NCBI RefSeq assembly: GCF_000485595.1
Contig: NW_014578447.1
Location: 36,804-62,010 of the forward strand
Direction of reading: 5' to 3'
Length of the DNA: 25,207 nt
DNA from: Priapulus caudatus
Lineage: Eukaryota; Priapulida; Priapulimorpha; Priapulimorphida; Priapulidae
The position numbers were made by a program, and so were the translations under genes. How positions within the stretch are numbered: the first letter of the stretch is position 1; each line of letters begins with the position of its first letter. The notes under the pieces are model-generated. The model ran no database searches, was not told the origin of the DNA, and worked only from the letters and a program-made list of their open reading frames with translations. This document shows positions 11,093 through 19,681 of this stretch, in pieces.

Positions 11093-11304
11093 GGCCGTTT
11101 TCGGTCGTGTTGCGCTATTAAAGCTAGATAGCCATGTACTTCAGCTCAGCTGCACATACATCGCATCACACCAGCTCATGTACATCGCATCAGCTTTAGT
11201 GCCTGAGCTGCGAGCGCTCCGATAGGTCGGTCACTTTGGGAGGAGCTGCGAACACTCCGATTGGACGGTCGACTTTGGGAGGTATGCAGGCCCTAGCTGC
11301 GAGT
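11093..11304 (-). repeat. MULE right terminal inverted repeat, with internal duplication
   Basis: This is the partner of 266-455. It contains two tandem, slightly diverged copies of a block of about 38 bp (GAGCTGCGARC.CTCCGAT.GG.CGGTC.ACTTTGGGAGG), at about 11206-11242 and 11243-11282. The left end has only one such block. ATGTACATCGCATCA is also nearly repeated at about 11155 and 11178. The outer end reads GGCCCTAGCTGCGAGT. Confidence 0.87.
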
Positions 11305-11313
11305 GAATACAAC
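11305..11313. repeat. Target-site duplication, right copy (9 bp)
   Basis: GAATACAAC is identical to 257-265. Confidence 0.93.
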
Positions 11314-12097
11314 TATCTTCAACATGTTCAACTTCATTGTCTATGTCTACTTCATTTTCATCTTTTATCAATGCTGATTGACTGCTCATCCGTATCGTAC
11401 GAAACTGATGATTAGTCTAGAGACGACTCTGAATCCGGTGTTACATTGTACATTGTACAGGCTCCATGTACGCACGCCTTTGGCAACAGGTGAGAGCTAG
11501 TGCCTAGCCTGACGTCACACTACGTCATGCGCCAAAGTAGGTGGCGCTTTTGCGTTCCCGCAAATTCTTAACATTGTGTTCATCAAAAAATGCTTTTTTC
11601 TCATACACCCGAAAACCATTCAACCTGTAAATTTCTTAGTAGTTGTACAAAACATAGTTAATTTGATATATGTAACTATTTTTCATCACTAAAGGAGGCC
11701 TTTAAGAATTTCTATCATACAACTCCGTTTTAAAATAGAGGCCAGTGGATTAATTATTGTACACGAGGGCAGTTGCAATGTGTGAAGCACGAGTCTTCCA
11801 CGTTCGTGGGGGGTATGGCACGTGGAAGCCGGCAGATGAGCTGTTGTTGTTGTGCTGTGTTTAGCAGGCGTTGATCCATGCATCACAACCGCTGGTGTTG
11901 TTCAGGCATGGTATCGATATCTGTTTTTACACCAGTTGGCACGGCCGGGCAGAACCTCTCCCCGGAGGAGGGTCAACACAATAGGGTATATATCCCTATT
12001 TGAACAAGGAGCGTGCGGGATATGTGCGCGGCACGCTAGCTTAGCTACGCCAGGGGGGGGGGTGGACGGATTGATTGCCGATCTAACGGTTTGTGTG
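11314..12097. other. Right flank of the MULE, possible minus-strand gene start
   Basis: No gene can be assigned. A minus-strand ATG at 11389 opens an acidic frame that would continue into the left flank if the MULE were absent (see findings). Other items are the repeated ACATTGTACATTGTACA at about 11443-11459 and a G run of ten (12053-12062). Confidence 0.35.
11510..11527. promoter_or_regulatory. CRE-like site pair
   Basis: TGACGTCA (11510-11517) is the full palindromic cAMP-response/ATF element, and ACGTCA follows at 11522-11527. A small inverted repeat, CGCC...GGCG, lies just after at about 11531-11547. The site is about 120 bases upstream of the minus-strand ATG at 11389, which would suit a promoter. 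Function is inference; an 8-bp match can occur by chance. Confidence 0.35.
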
Positions 12098-12576
12098 TGA
12101 GGAGATGTATTCTAAACCAGGGATCTGCTGCGCCTCTCTCGGACAGCCACCAGGTTACAGGGATGGTTTCCTTATTTGGAGAGGGGTTCGTGTAAGACTA
12201 ATTTAAGACCGTATATATAAGACAACGCAAACGGTATTCGTCAGTCTTAATCTCGTTTGTGTGTATGCGTGTGACATCGTCGTATCCAGTACGTAAGTTC
12301 ATTCTTAAGTGATGCCTTAGGGTTCTTGCCACTATATCTACCTTGATTTAATTTGTACTATCTTAGTGAACTGTCTTTCTAGTACAGGAAATAATCTTTC
12401 TTATATTTCTAAACGTAGTTTCTTATAGCTGTTGTAAGAAAAGCACTTAGTTTTGCACTGTCTTTTACGCACCTCTTTTTGTACTGTCGTGCGACCATTT
12501 CTGATTGCAAGAGCTTTCTTGTAATAAATCTATTCTTTTGTGGCACTGTCTCACTCTTTGATTATAAGTGTTAACA
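12098..12576 (+). repeat. Possible LTR or LTR remnant
   Basis: The stretch starts TGTGAGGAG, contains the TATA/initiator pair above, has AATAAA at about 12524 and ends GTTAACA, an order that fits U3-R-U5. No second copy, primer-binding site or target duplication is visible in the window, so this is tentative. It does not match the sequence after the gypsy fragment at 13617. Confidence 0.28.
12212..12246 (+). promoter_or_regulatory. TATA plus initiator core promoter
   Basis: TATATATAA starts at 12212 and TCAGTC, an arthropod-type initiator, lies at 12241-12246, about 30 bases later, which is the expected spacing. A GTAAGT donor-like sequence follows at about 12292. This could be a host promoter or the U3/R border of an LTR. 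Confidence 0.5.
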
Positions 12577-13094
12577 TTTCTATACACTTCTTGTAAGACG
12601 TAAGATCACCAGCTTACACTATGATTTAATAGGGGGGGGATCAGCATCTCATGGGGGCATGTCGCAAAGACTGGCTATCTGTAGCAATAACCCATAATTC
12701 AATCTTTTGGCACACCGGGGTAGTAAATTGAAGCCCCGATGAGAATGAGCCGTGCATTTTTTTAAATCACATTTTTTGGAAGCCCCGTTTTTGCAGCTTT
12801 CACTTTGTTGTTCTTTGTGGAAGCCATTTGTAAAATTGATTCCATTTTCCTTGCATGATGTATACCCTGTATGCATTACATTTCTACTAAAAATCCAAGT
12901 TTTTATTTTCGCTGTTTTGATTAACTGCTCGAGAAATTACACAAATGAGTACACTTGCACTGAGTATGGACATTTGACTTTTGGGATTAAGTATGCATTA
13001 TTAGTTCCATCAATATCTCTTCTCTGCATGTGTGTATTTTTATCTGTCTTATTTGTCTTTCTACTGCAGTTGATTGACATACATTGTTCTACTG
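12577..13094. other. Stretch without an assigned gene
   Basis: A run of eight G lies at 12632-12639. The plus frame 12752-13144 is hydrophobic and pyrimidine-rich with no recognisable domain, and I do not call it. A splice-acceptor-like CTTTCTACTGCAG ends at 13069, just before the gypsy fragment. Confidence 0.4.
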
Positions 13095-13616
13095 CCAAAG
13101 GTTCCAGATACCAGCACCATCCGTCAGTCCGACGAATCAGCTAAAGCCACCTACAAGAGGTATTATGACGCCAGGAAAGGTGCTCGAGTACTACCTCACC
13201 TGTCAAGTGGCCAGTTGGCACTGACGAAGCTGGACACGGAGAAGCGGTGGAACAAGTGGGGAACAGTTATCGGTGGTGACGAAAACAACCGATCCTACAT
13301 CGTTCAGACGAATGCGGGAATTCATCGTCGGAACCGTAAACATATACAAGACACCCCAGTGACACCTAGTGGGCAGAATTCTACACCACCTCCAGCCACA
13401 CAGCAAGGCATAGTGGTGCCGGCAGCAGAGGAACCGGTTGTTCTTGAACAACCTTTACGCAACATTGCGCCAGGCAACAATGGTCCCGAGGCGCAGGAAG
13501 ATGCAGATACGGCTTCGCCATCGGATGTCAAGCAACAACCTATGGTACCAGTGACCTTCACAAGGAGTGGCCGGGCAGTGCGTCCACCTCAGCGTTTCAG
13601 AGACTACAAGTGTTAG
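13095..13616 (+). pseudogene. Ty3/gypsy-type integrase C-terminus (fragment)
   Basis: About 173 residues match the end of Ty3/gypsy Pol. There is a helix with AKATYKRYYDARKGARVLP, then the SH3-like integrase C-terminal fold (KRWNKWGTVIGGDENNRSYI, VQTNAGIHRRNRKHI), a Pro/Gln/Glu-rich tail and the typical ending TRSGRAVRPPQRF. The frame is open to the TAG stop at 13614-13616. Everything upstream (RT, RNase H, integrase core) is missing, so this is a 5'-truncated copy, or an exonised piece, since an acceptor-like sequence ends at 13069. This open tail is less damaged than the BEL and copia copies downstream. Confidence 0.78.
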
Positions 13617-13649
13617 TTTAAAGCGACTAAGATCCGCTAAGGGCAGAAT

Positions 13650-13717
13650 AATCCCTGGATCTGAAGTCCAGACAGTGGGCAGTCTACCCTACAGTCTGAA
13701 CTTCAGATCCAGGGATT
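13650..13717. repeat. Long near-perfect hairpin, miRNA-precursor-like
   Basis: AATCCCTGGATCTGAAGTCC (then AGAC) at 13650-13673 pairs with 13694-13717; all 24 positions pair except one C/T difference that still allows pairing on one strand. The stem goes on inward with an A/A mismatch, GT/AC, a bulged T and GGG/CCC, leaving a 7-base loop (CAGTCTA). It lies just after the gypsy stop and just before TATATAAAG at about 13729. Confidence 0.8.
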
Positions 13718-14850
13718 CCTCCCATACAGTATATAAAGTTTTCGATTATAATCGATCATCGGGACATCACTACTGTTAATGGTTATTTTTATATACCATT
13801 TTGTTACTCACTGGTAGAAAATAAGCGGACCACCAACTTTTGTGCAGGACCACCGACTTTCTGAAGTTGGTGGTCCCGCTGTCCACTAGATTTTCAGCCG
13901 AAATTCGAACCCTGCATGTAAGGATCCTTCGATTTCTTGTTGTTATGGTACCCTACAATTAGATTAAAAGACTACAGTAATTTTTTTCTAGTTTTCATCT
14001 TGAAATGGTCCTAACTTGAGCTTGCGTTGGTCCTTTGGAGTGTTATTTTTTGTCACACAAGGCTAATTCCTCATTCAGCTTGGGGATTAAAAAACGGCCA
14101 TTAAAAAAGTTTACCAAACCAAGGCACTTTACATTTGTATTGTTTGTGACCTCTATAAGCAGAAACCATGTTTTCTTGCTTCCAGTTTGACTCTGTACAT
14201 ATAACAGGGATAGCACTAAATGGGTTTTGAGGTCCGGGAGTATACCGTTAAAGAAGTCTAAATGACTTCTTATAGTTACAAATATGGTTGCTTTCATTGG
14301 GGGGTCAACTTGGGCCCTTTAATTTGAAGACAAGCTACCGTAAAAAAGAAGCCCTGAGCTGTGAAGGTGCTAAAATAAACCAAATACACTCATCTTTAGA
14401 GCACTCTGGACACCACATAATTCTGTCTGATTCCCAAAATTGAAAACCAATTTGGTTAATTTTATTTTTTTTAAACAGGAAGGTACAGGTTGAATGTTAT
14501 CAGTTGCATCTCTGTACTTTCAATTAGTGTGTGTGTGTTTTGAAATACCAAATTTGAGTCAAACAGTTACTATTTCTGTCATCTGTAATGAAATAATGAA
14601 ATGTGAAATTTCATGTCACTACTGCCGGACCTATGGGTAAAGATCGCCTGTCACCTACTTAATCTCATCCTTGATGTTGTAGGAGACATGCAATGAGGCA
14701 TGTCACATTCAATGTATTCCTATTTTGACTGACAACTCTGACAGTGACTTCAATGATTAAAAGTTAGTTATATAAATTTGTTCTTTGTACATATGTACGT
14801 CAAAAAACATCCATATTGTGTTTTTAATGAAAATTTGGATGACCGAGACT
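13718..14850. other. Non-coding stretch after the gypsy fragment
   Basis: TATATAAAG at about 13729 could be the TATA box of a gypsy LTR, whose borders I cannot set. The inverted repeat at 13825-13879 is listed separately. From 13920 to 14850 there are only short spurious frames and a short GT run at about 14528; I see no gene. Confidence 0.4.
13825..13879. repeat. Short inverted repeat with an internal direct repeat
   Basis: GCGGACCACCAACTT (13825-13839) pairs with AAGTTGGTGGTCCCGC (13864-13879), with one unpaired base. The loop contains GGACCACCGACTTT, a near copy of the left arm, so the same motif occurs twice direct and once inverted. It may be the end of a small MITE. Confidence 0.6.
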
Positions 14851-15090
14851 AGATTGAAGGTGCATGTTCATCAGTACTTAAGATTGAAGGTGCATGTTCA
14901 TCAGTACTTAAGATTGAAGGTGCATGTTCATCAGTACTTAAGATTGAAGGTGCATGTTCATCAGTACTTAAGATTGAAGGTGCATGTTCATCAGTACTTA
15001 AGATTGAAGGTGCATGTTCATCAGTACTTAAGATTGAAGGTGCATGTTCATCAGTACTTAAGATTGAAGGTGCATGTTCATCAGTACTTA
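14851..15090 (+). repeat. Minisatellite: 8 identical 30-bp units
   Basis: Eight consecutive units, each AGATTGAAGGTGCATGTTCA followed by TCAGTACTTA, show no differences. The unit is a multiple of three, so the plus frame 14785-15180 is open and gives eight decapeptides RLKVHVHQYL. No coding evidence surrounds it. Perfect identity implies recent expansion, homogenisation, or an assembly effect. Confidence 0.95.
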
Positions 15091-15890
15091 AGTGCAGTCA
15101 TCGTTTTAGCTCGTCTCTGCTGCAGCATTTTTTTGCTCCTTGCTCACATCAATAGTCTGCTCAAAAAGAGGATAGCATGATCTTTGATTGGTTAGCAGCT
15201 ATTCGATGTCATCAAATTCTTATGAACCAGATTTTCAATTGGTCGAGTAATTTGTGACTCGGAAGTAAGTACATCAAGGACACCCCCCCCCCGAAAAAAT
15301 AGATTCCTCTTCGAATGTGTGATCCGCTACGTAGCTGATGAAGGTCGTCAAACCTTCAGGTCGACCAGATCCCTTTAAAATTGTGGGATTGGTTTTGACA
15401 ATCAGCAGCCCTGTTACATTTATAGTTATTTTACAGACTGGCTGTAAGGAAGGAGCAAGACAGGCTGCGGCAGAGACTACATTTAAACATGCGTATTGGG
15501 AGGGGAAAGGTTATAATGTTAGTGAAAGTATTTGTTAACAGCACTTAGTTTAAGAGAATGTGAGTCTGGCGTATAAAATGCAGTAAACCCATTATAGTAT
15601 TTTTCCCGATTGCACCGGCCCTTTGACTGGATGCAGGTTCAAATTGCGATTGTTCATCAGCTACAAAAACGCCAGCGTACACGCACGTGTCGAAAAGTAA
15701 CTGTGACAATTTGTTGGTGTGCTGTTGTTGTTACATTCTTTAATAATTAGAGGATTTGTGATGTTGATATGCATTTTGCCGTTGCTATGGCTAATAAAAA
15801 TTACATAAAATGTAATTTAAACAAAAGTTTCTGAATTGTATACTCATTATGTGTCTATATCCATTTTAAAATTGCCATTTCACAACTCAG
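15091..15890. other. Non-coding stretch, no gene seen
   Basis: A run of ten C lies at 15283-15292. GCAGGTTCAAATTGCG at about 15644 is a weak B-box look-alike with no A box. Short frames here (for example 15338-15538) have no recognisable content. Confidence 0.4.
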
Positions 15891-16135
15891 TGAGTAATAC
15901 ACAACTATTGTTTAGAAGAATTAACCAATTGCTGTGTAAACCATTTACAAAATTAATTGGGTAACTTAATTTTACACATATTATGTAGAAATGCTACACA
16001 ACTTTTGTTTACAAATTACACAACCAGGGTTGTGTGAACTGTTTACACAACAGTTGGTAGGTTCATATAGTAAACAGCGGTTGTGTAAAATATTAAACAA
16101 CTTGTGTGAGATTTTACACAACAGAAATAACAGTG
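15891..16135. repeat. Cluster of TTACACAAC / GTTGTGTAA motifs in both orientations
   Basis: ACACAAC, or its reverse complement GTTGTGT, recurs at least seven times within about 240 bases, often extended to TTTACACAAC. One pair forms an inverted repeat (ACACAACCAGGGTTGTGT, about 16018-16035). This density is like the subterminal binding sites of DNA transposons, but no coding part or clear ends are visible. Confidence 0.6.
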
Positions 16136-16705
16136 AAAATAAATAAATATAACTGTGATTTGTGTGACTTGCCCTCGGTCTGTAACGTGCAAAATAAATT
16201 GACAGAAGCGCAACTTTGCCAGGGTGGCAGCATAATCAGGTGGTGTCATGTCAGCGGTCAAAAATAAAGATTTCGAAATTCGGTTGTTTTATGACAAACG
16301 TGAATTCGTGATTATAAAATGTGTGTTGATTTAAAACGCGAATTTGTGAAATTTGTAGTTATCTACTATTATTTATGCACTCATCATAATATACTCTAAA
16401 ATTCTGGTGAATAGTATACCTTTAATAATAATGTATGATATATTAGCTAAAGCCATGCAACAATGGCAGTAGACATTAAAAACATTAATATTTACATCCA
16501 TATAGGCATATGGACCTCGGAATAGTCTTAATTAGTGCGGTCTTCAAAATCCATCAACATCCATTTTACTGGGAGTACAAAACTGTCCTATGATGAACTG
16601 TCTGTGAGCGGCTGCCTCAGGAGACTTTGTACATATGTGAGAGGAGCCGTGAACAATGGCGCGTTGGTGATGTCAATAATACAACAATAACTGCTACAAT
16701 AATAC
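16136..16705. other. AT-rich stretch, no gene seen
   Basis: I find only short chance frames and no clear repeats. Confidence 0.4.
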
Positions 16706-16930
16706 AATAATATTAGAAACCATGCAAATAAAACCAAACTCAATGATTAAACAATAATTGAGTTGTATTGTTTTAAGACAATCACTAGTGTTTGTAATAA
16801 TATTAGTTACCATGTAAATGAGTATAGGTTATGAAAACAAACTCAATGATTAAACAATCATTGAGTGGTGGTTTTTTTTTCAAGACAAGCACTATGGCTT
16901 GTAATAATATTACGGTGAACATGCAACTAT
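16706..16930 (+). repeat. Tandem copies of an AT-rich repeat (two full, one partial)
   Basis: The units start AATAATATTA at 16706, 16796 and 16903. Units 1 and 2 share CCATG.AAAT, AAACTCAATGATTAAACAAT, .ATTGAGT and AAGACAA.CACTA; the third is cut short. CAATGATT-AAAC-AATCATTG in unit 2 is a small perfect hairpin. A further copy at 17583-17643 is interrupted by the BEL LTR. Confidence 0.75.
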
Positions 16931-17071
16931 TTGTTGCTATATCCAATGTCACGGAATTTACAGCTGTTAATTTAATAGATATTACAATAGAAATGGCCTC
17001 ATTTACTCCACAATATATTCGATAATAAGCCACTTTTTAAATGCAAAAATGTACTTAGCCTAATTCTATAG

Positions 17072-17131
17072 GTATATTGTATTATATTGTATATTGTATT
17101 GTATTATATTGTATATTGTATTATATTGTAT
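17072..17131. repeat. Imperfect TATTGTAT microsatellite
   Basis: A short tract is built of GTATATTGTATTATATT-type units repeated about three times. Confidence 0.8.
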
Positions 17132-17582
17132 CTATAGTACTTTGTAAGTACGATACTAATGCCGGAAATATGCTCAGACAAAAGTGTGAATTTCATCGCA
17201 CTTGCTTATAATTTACCGGTACTGTCCGGCTGCTTCATAATATTATAATAATGTTCAGAGGAATACAGGGCAACTCAGCTAATCATATCATATGAGCAGA
17301 CCTGCGGCTACAGTGTTGCCGCAAATCTACCCTGTGCAAGCAATGCACAAACAGGTTAGGATATTTTCAGTGAGCCACCCTGTACGTTGGTTAAAAGTTT
17401 AAGTTTACAGCTTCTTTGTTTCTGTCATTTCGTATAGAAATTATATCCCTTCCTCTTTAGTTAATTGTAAATTTGAGGGTTTTTCTAGTATTGATGTGTG
17501 TATAAGATCGGCAGTGTTGATCTGTCTATTTGATCAACTTTGTCTCTTTCAGTCTTCGATATAGTCCCTTGGACTTCCACGA
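17132..17582. other. Non-coding stretch, no gene seen
   Basis: I see no coding frame of interest and no clear repeat. Confidence 0.4.
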
Positions 17583-17643
17583 GTAATATTTATGAGGTTA
17601 TGAGGTCACGTCATGGTTATGAATCCAAACTCAATGATTAAAC
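17583..17643 (+). repeat. Further copy of the AT-rich repeat, interrupted by BEL
   Basis: GGTTATGAATCCAAACTCAA and TGATTAAAC match unit 2 of 16706-16930. The match stops at GATTAAAC, four bases before the putative LTR start, which marks the insertion point. Confidence 0.65.
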
Positions 17644-17647
17644 GTAA

Positions 17648-18306
17648 TGTTACACCATAGACGATCACAATAGATCATAAAAGTTTTAATTTGCATTAGC
17701 TGCCACTAGATGGTGCGCATTGTTTTTGGCGCGGATTCTGTTCACAAAGAGAGAACAGTGTTGAGGTTTGCGCTCTGGCGCACGTCTTCTAGGCAATAAT
17801 TAAGAAGAACTAGCTACCCCCATAGAGTGAGTTGTTTTATACCGTTTTATAGTTATTCGTAGAATTGTTTAACATCATCATAAGTCGTGGCTTCATAGAC
17901 TTAGTAGACTTCGTAGGCTTGTTAGAATATGCGTGTAACGGTGTATATTTGTGTATGCAGTGAGTGTAGGATTCGTCTTATTGCGATATGTTTACCTAAA
18001 ATTTACATAGCGTGAGCCTCGATCAGATATAAGCCGTAATACCAATAGCTCAAGTGTGTAATCATTAATCAATGAGAACTTCAATATGAATCAAGATTTA
18101 ATTCGCAATTGAACAATTATATAACGGTAATACTAATAGGGTAGAAAATTGTTTGTGACGATAGACAAGGAATCAGGATATATTTTGAACATGTACATTG
18201 TAGTGCATGTATCTCGTTTGTATTACAGTTTTCTACCTCTTCCGAGAGCGTGTTATAGCAATAAAGAAACTTTGCGTATAAGACAGCACAGTAGAAAATC
18301 TTAAAC
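17648..18306 (+). repeat. BEL candidate 5' LTR plus leader
   Basis: TGTTACACC starts where the host repeat is broken, as expected for an LTR start, with GTAA as flanking bases. AATAAA occurs at about 18260. I could not fix the 3' end or the primer-binding site, so the LTR/leader border within this span is open. Confidence 0.5.
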
Positions 18307-19680
18307 ATGTGACTACCAAAGAGAAAAGACAGGCCACGTAAAGTGGTGAAAGAAACAGATGAGGATGAGGCAGAGGTAGAGGCAGTTTCGGTTGTAGAAA
18401 GTGCTGCATCTGTAACCTCAGCTAACCCCCTATCCGACAGGGAGGCGCCGGCCGGTGATGGCGATCGTCAGGAGCTGACATCGGGCGACATGCAGGTGTT
18501 GGAGGAGAACTGTCGCCTAGAGGAACTGCTGAGCGGCAAACAGATGGCGTTACATCTCGCTACAGAGGAATGCAGGCAGCTGAGGGAACAGCTAGACAAC
18601 AGCGAGAAGGCAGGAAGCGAGTCCCGATCTGTTGCATCATCAGTAAAACATTGCTCCGTAACCTAAGCTCCTTGCTCGTTGCTCCGTAACCTAAGCTCCT
18701 TGCTCGTTGCTTCCTTGTACCTAAGCTCCTTGCTCGTTGCTTCCTTGTACCTAAGCTCCTTGCTCGTTGCTTCCTTGTACCTAAGCTCCGTAGTACTCAA
18801 GCAGAGAGTCAAGGCCGAGGCGGCTAAGGTTAAACTGCAATATGCCGAGCAAGAGGCAGTATTACTACAATGACAGGCTGACATCAATGTTAATTTAAAG
18901 CTACTAGAATCGAAGTGCGAGGTTGATGAAGCCGAGGCGGAGTTAAAGGTGATGACTGAGATGTTAGATGAAGAGAGCGTAGAGAGACAATCCTCTGTCA
19001 GAAAAGGAATGCAGTCAGAAGCTAGGAGGAGAACTGCTAACTATGTTAGCGAAGTATCTAGGCTGCATCAGAGCAAGACTGAAGAGGCATCGAGGCCGTG
19101 CCAGTGTGTGCAACACCCTCACCAGCATGAAGATGAGCACATCACAACAGAAGCAAGTGGTTATGCTCAGCCACAACTTAAGCCGGATGCTCCTGAGTTT
19201 CACCCACTTCCAAAGCAAACGCCAGAGCTGTCTGACTTCACAATGTACATAATGAAGAAAGATCTGTTGTTGTCAAGACTGTCTCAGTTAAATGACAAGC
19301 CTGAGCGATACTTGATGTGGAAGTCCAGTTTCCTTAACATTGTTAGGGAGTTGGATGTTACCCCTACAGAGGAACTATATCTCCTCACTAGATGGCTTGG
19401 CCCAGAGTCCACTAGGCAGGTAATAAGCCTTCGTGCTTCAAATGCGCACGACGAGGTTCAAGGTGTCGTCAAGATCTGGTAACGTCTCGACGAAAGGTAT
19501 GGCTCCCCAGAGTTACTCGAGGCCTCACTCCGCGAGAGGCTAGACCAGTTCCCCAAATTAACTGGCAAAGATGGCAAGAATCTATATGAGCTTTTGGGTT
19601 TGCTTGCAGAAATCGAGTCTGGCAAAGAAAATGTCGCGTACAAACCATTGCTGGCATATTTAGACTTCGTGTGGTGTTAA
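18307..19680 (+). pseudogene. BEL gag, N-terminal and central part, with in-frame stops
   Basis: One reading frame carries recognisable gag throughout, broken by stops: TGA directly after ATG 18307, TAA at 18664, TGA at 18871, TAA at 19480 and TAA at 19678. The first part is acidic; the middle is Glu/Lys/Leu-rich and predicted coiled coil (about 18490-18600 and 18790-19080). The later part, with LLTRWLGPES near 19390 and LDERYGSPE after the 19480 stop, is the conserved BEL gag region. A 30-bp repeat expansion lies at 18661-18789. Preservation of frame over 1.3 kb with stops only suggests base substitutions, mainly transitions, rather than indels. Confidence 0.8.
18661..18789 (+). repeat. 30-bp tandem repeat inside BEL gag
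   Basis: There is one 28-base unit, then three identical 30-base units (18689-18718, 18719-18748, 18749-18778) beginning ACCTAAGCTCCTTGCTCGTT, then a partial unit. The total keeps the gag frame. In that frame it codes for a Leu/Ser/Val-rich insert unlike the charged helices on either side. Confidence 0.92.
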
Positions 19681-19681
19681 C

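Larger units (their letters stand above)
266..11304 (+). mobile_element. Complete Mutator-like element (MULE) with Ulp1 protease and internal cargo
   Basis: The element spans about 11.0 kb between long inverted repeats that both end ACTCGCAGCTAGGGCC and are flanked by a perfect 9-bp duplication. It encodes on the plus strand a Ulp1-like protease and a MULE transposase with D, D, E and SWIM residues, which explains the family assignment. The right 5 kb carries a second, inner inverted-repeat pair and GC-richer sequence of unknown origin. Ulp1-like proteases are known passengers of plant MULEs; in this animal-like context the arrangement is less familiar to me. A one-base frameshift in the transposase exon suggests that this copy is recently inactive, or that the assembly has an error there, because the ends and duplication are still intact. 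Confidence 0.9.

Noticed and set aside
12752-13144. Hydrophobic plus-strand frame, possible membrane protein
   Set aside because: The pyrimidine-rich sequence explains the Leu/Phe/Cys content; it overlaps the gypsy fragment in another frame and has no recognisable family.
13907-13930. tRNA T-arm-like ATTCGAACCCTGCAT
   Set aside because: There is no A box at the right distance and no cloverleaf; probably chance.
14851-15090. CRISPR array
   Set aside because: Units are contiguous and identical with no spacers, and the DNA is eukaryotic.
14785-15180. Protein with decapeptide repeats
   Set aside because: The frame exists because the 30-bp unit lacks stops; no coding context on either side.
18663-18887. 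Minus-strand frame with EATSKELRYK repeats
   Set aside because: It is antisense of the repeat expansion in BEL gag; the plus frame carries the conserved gag sequence.
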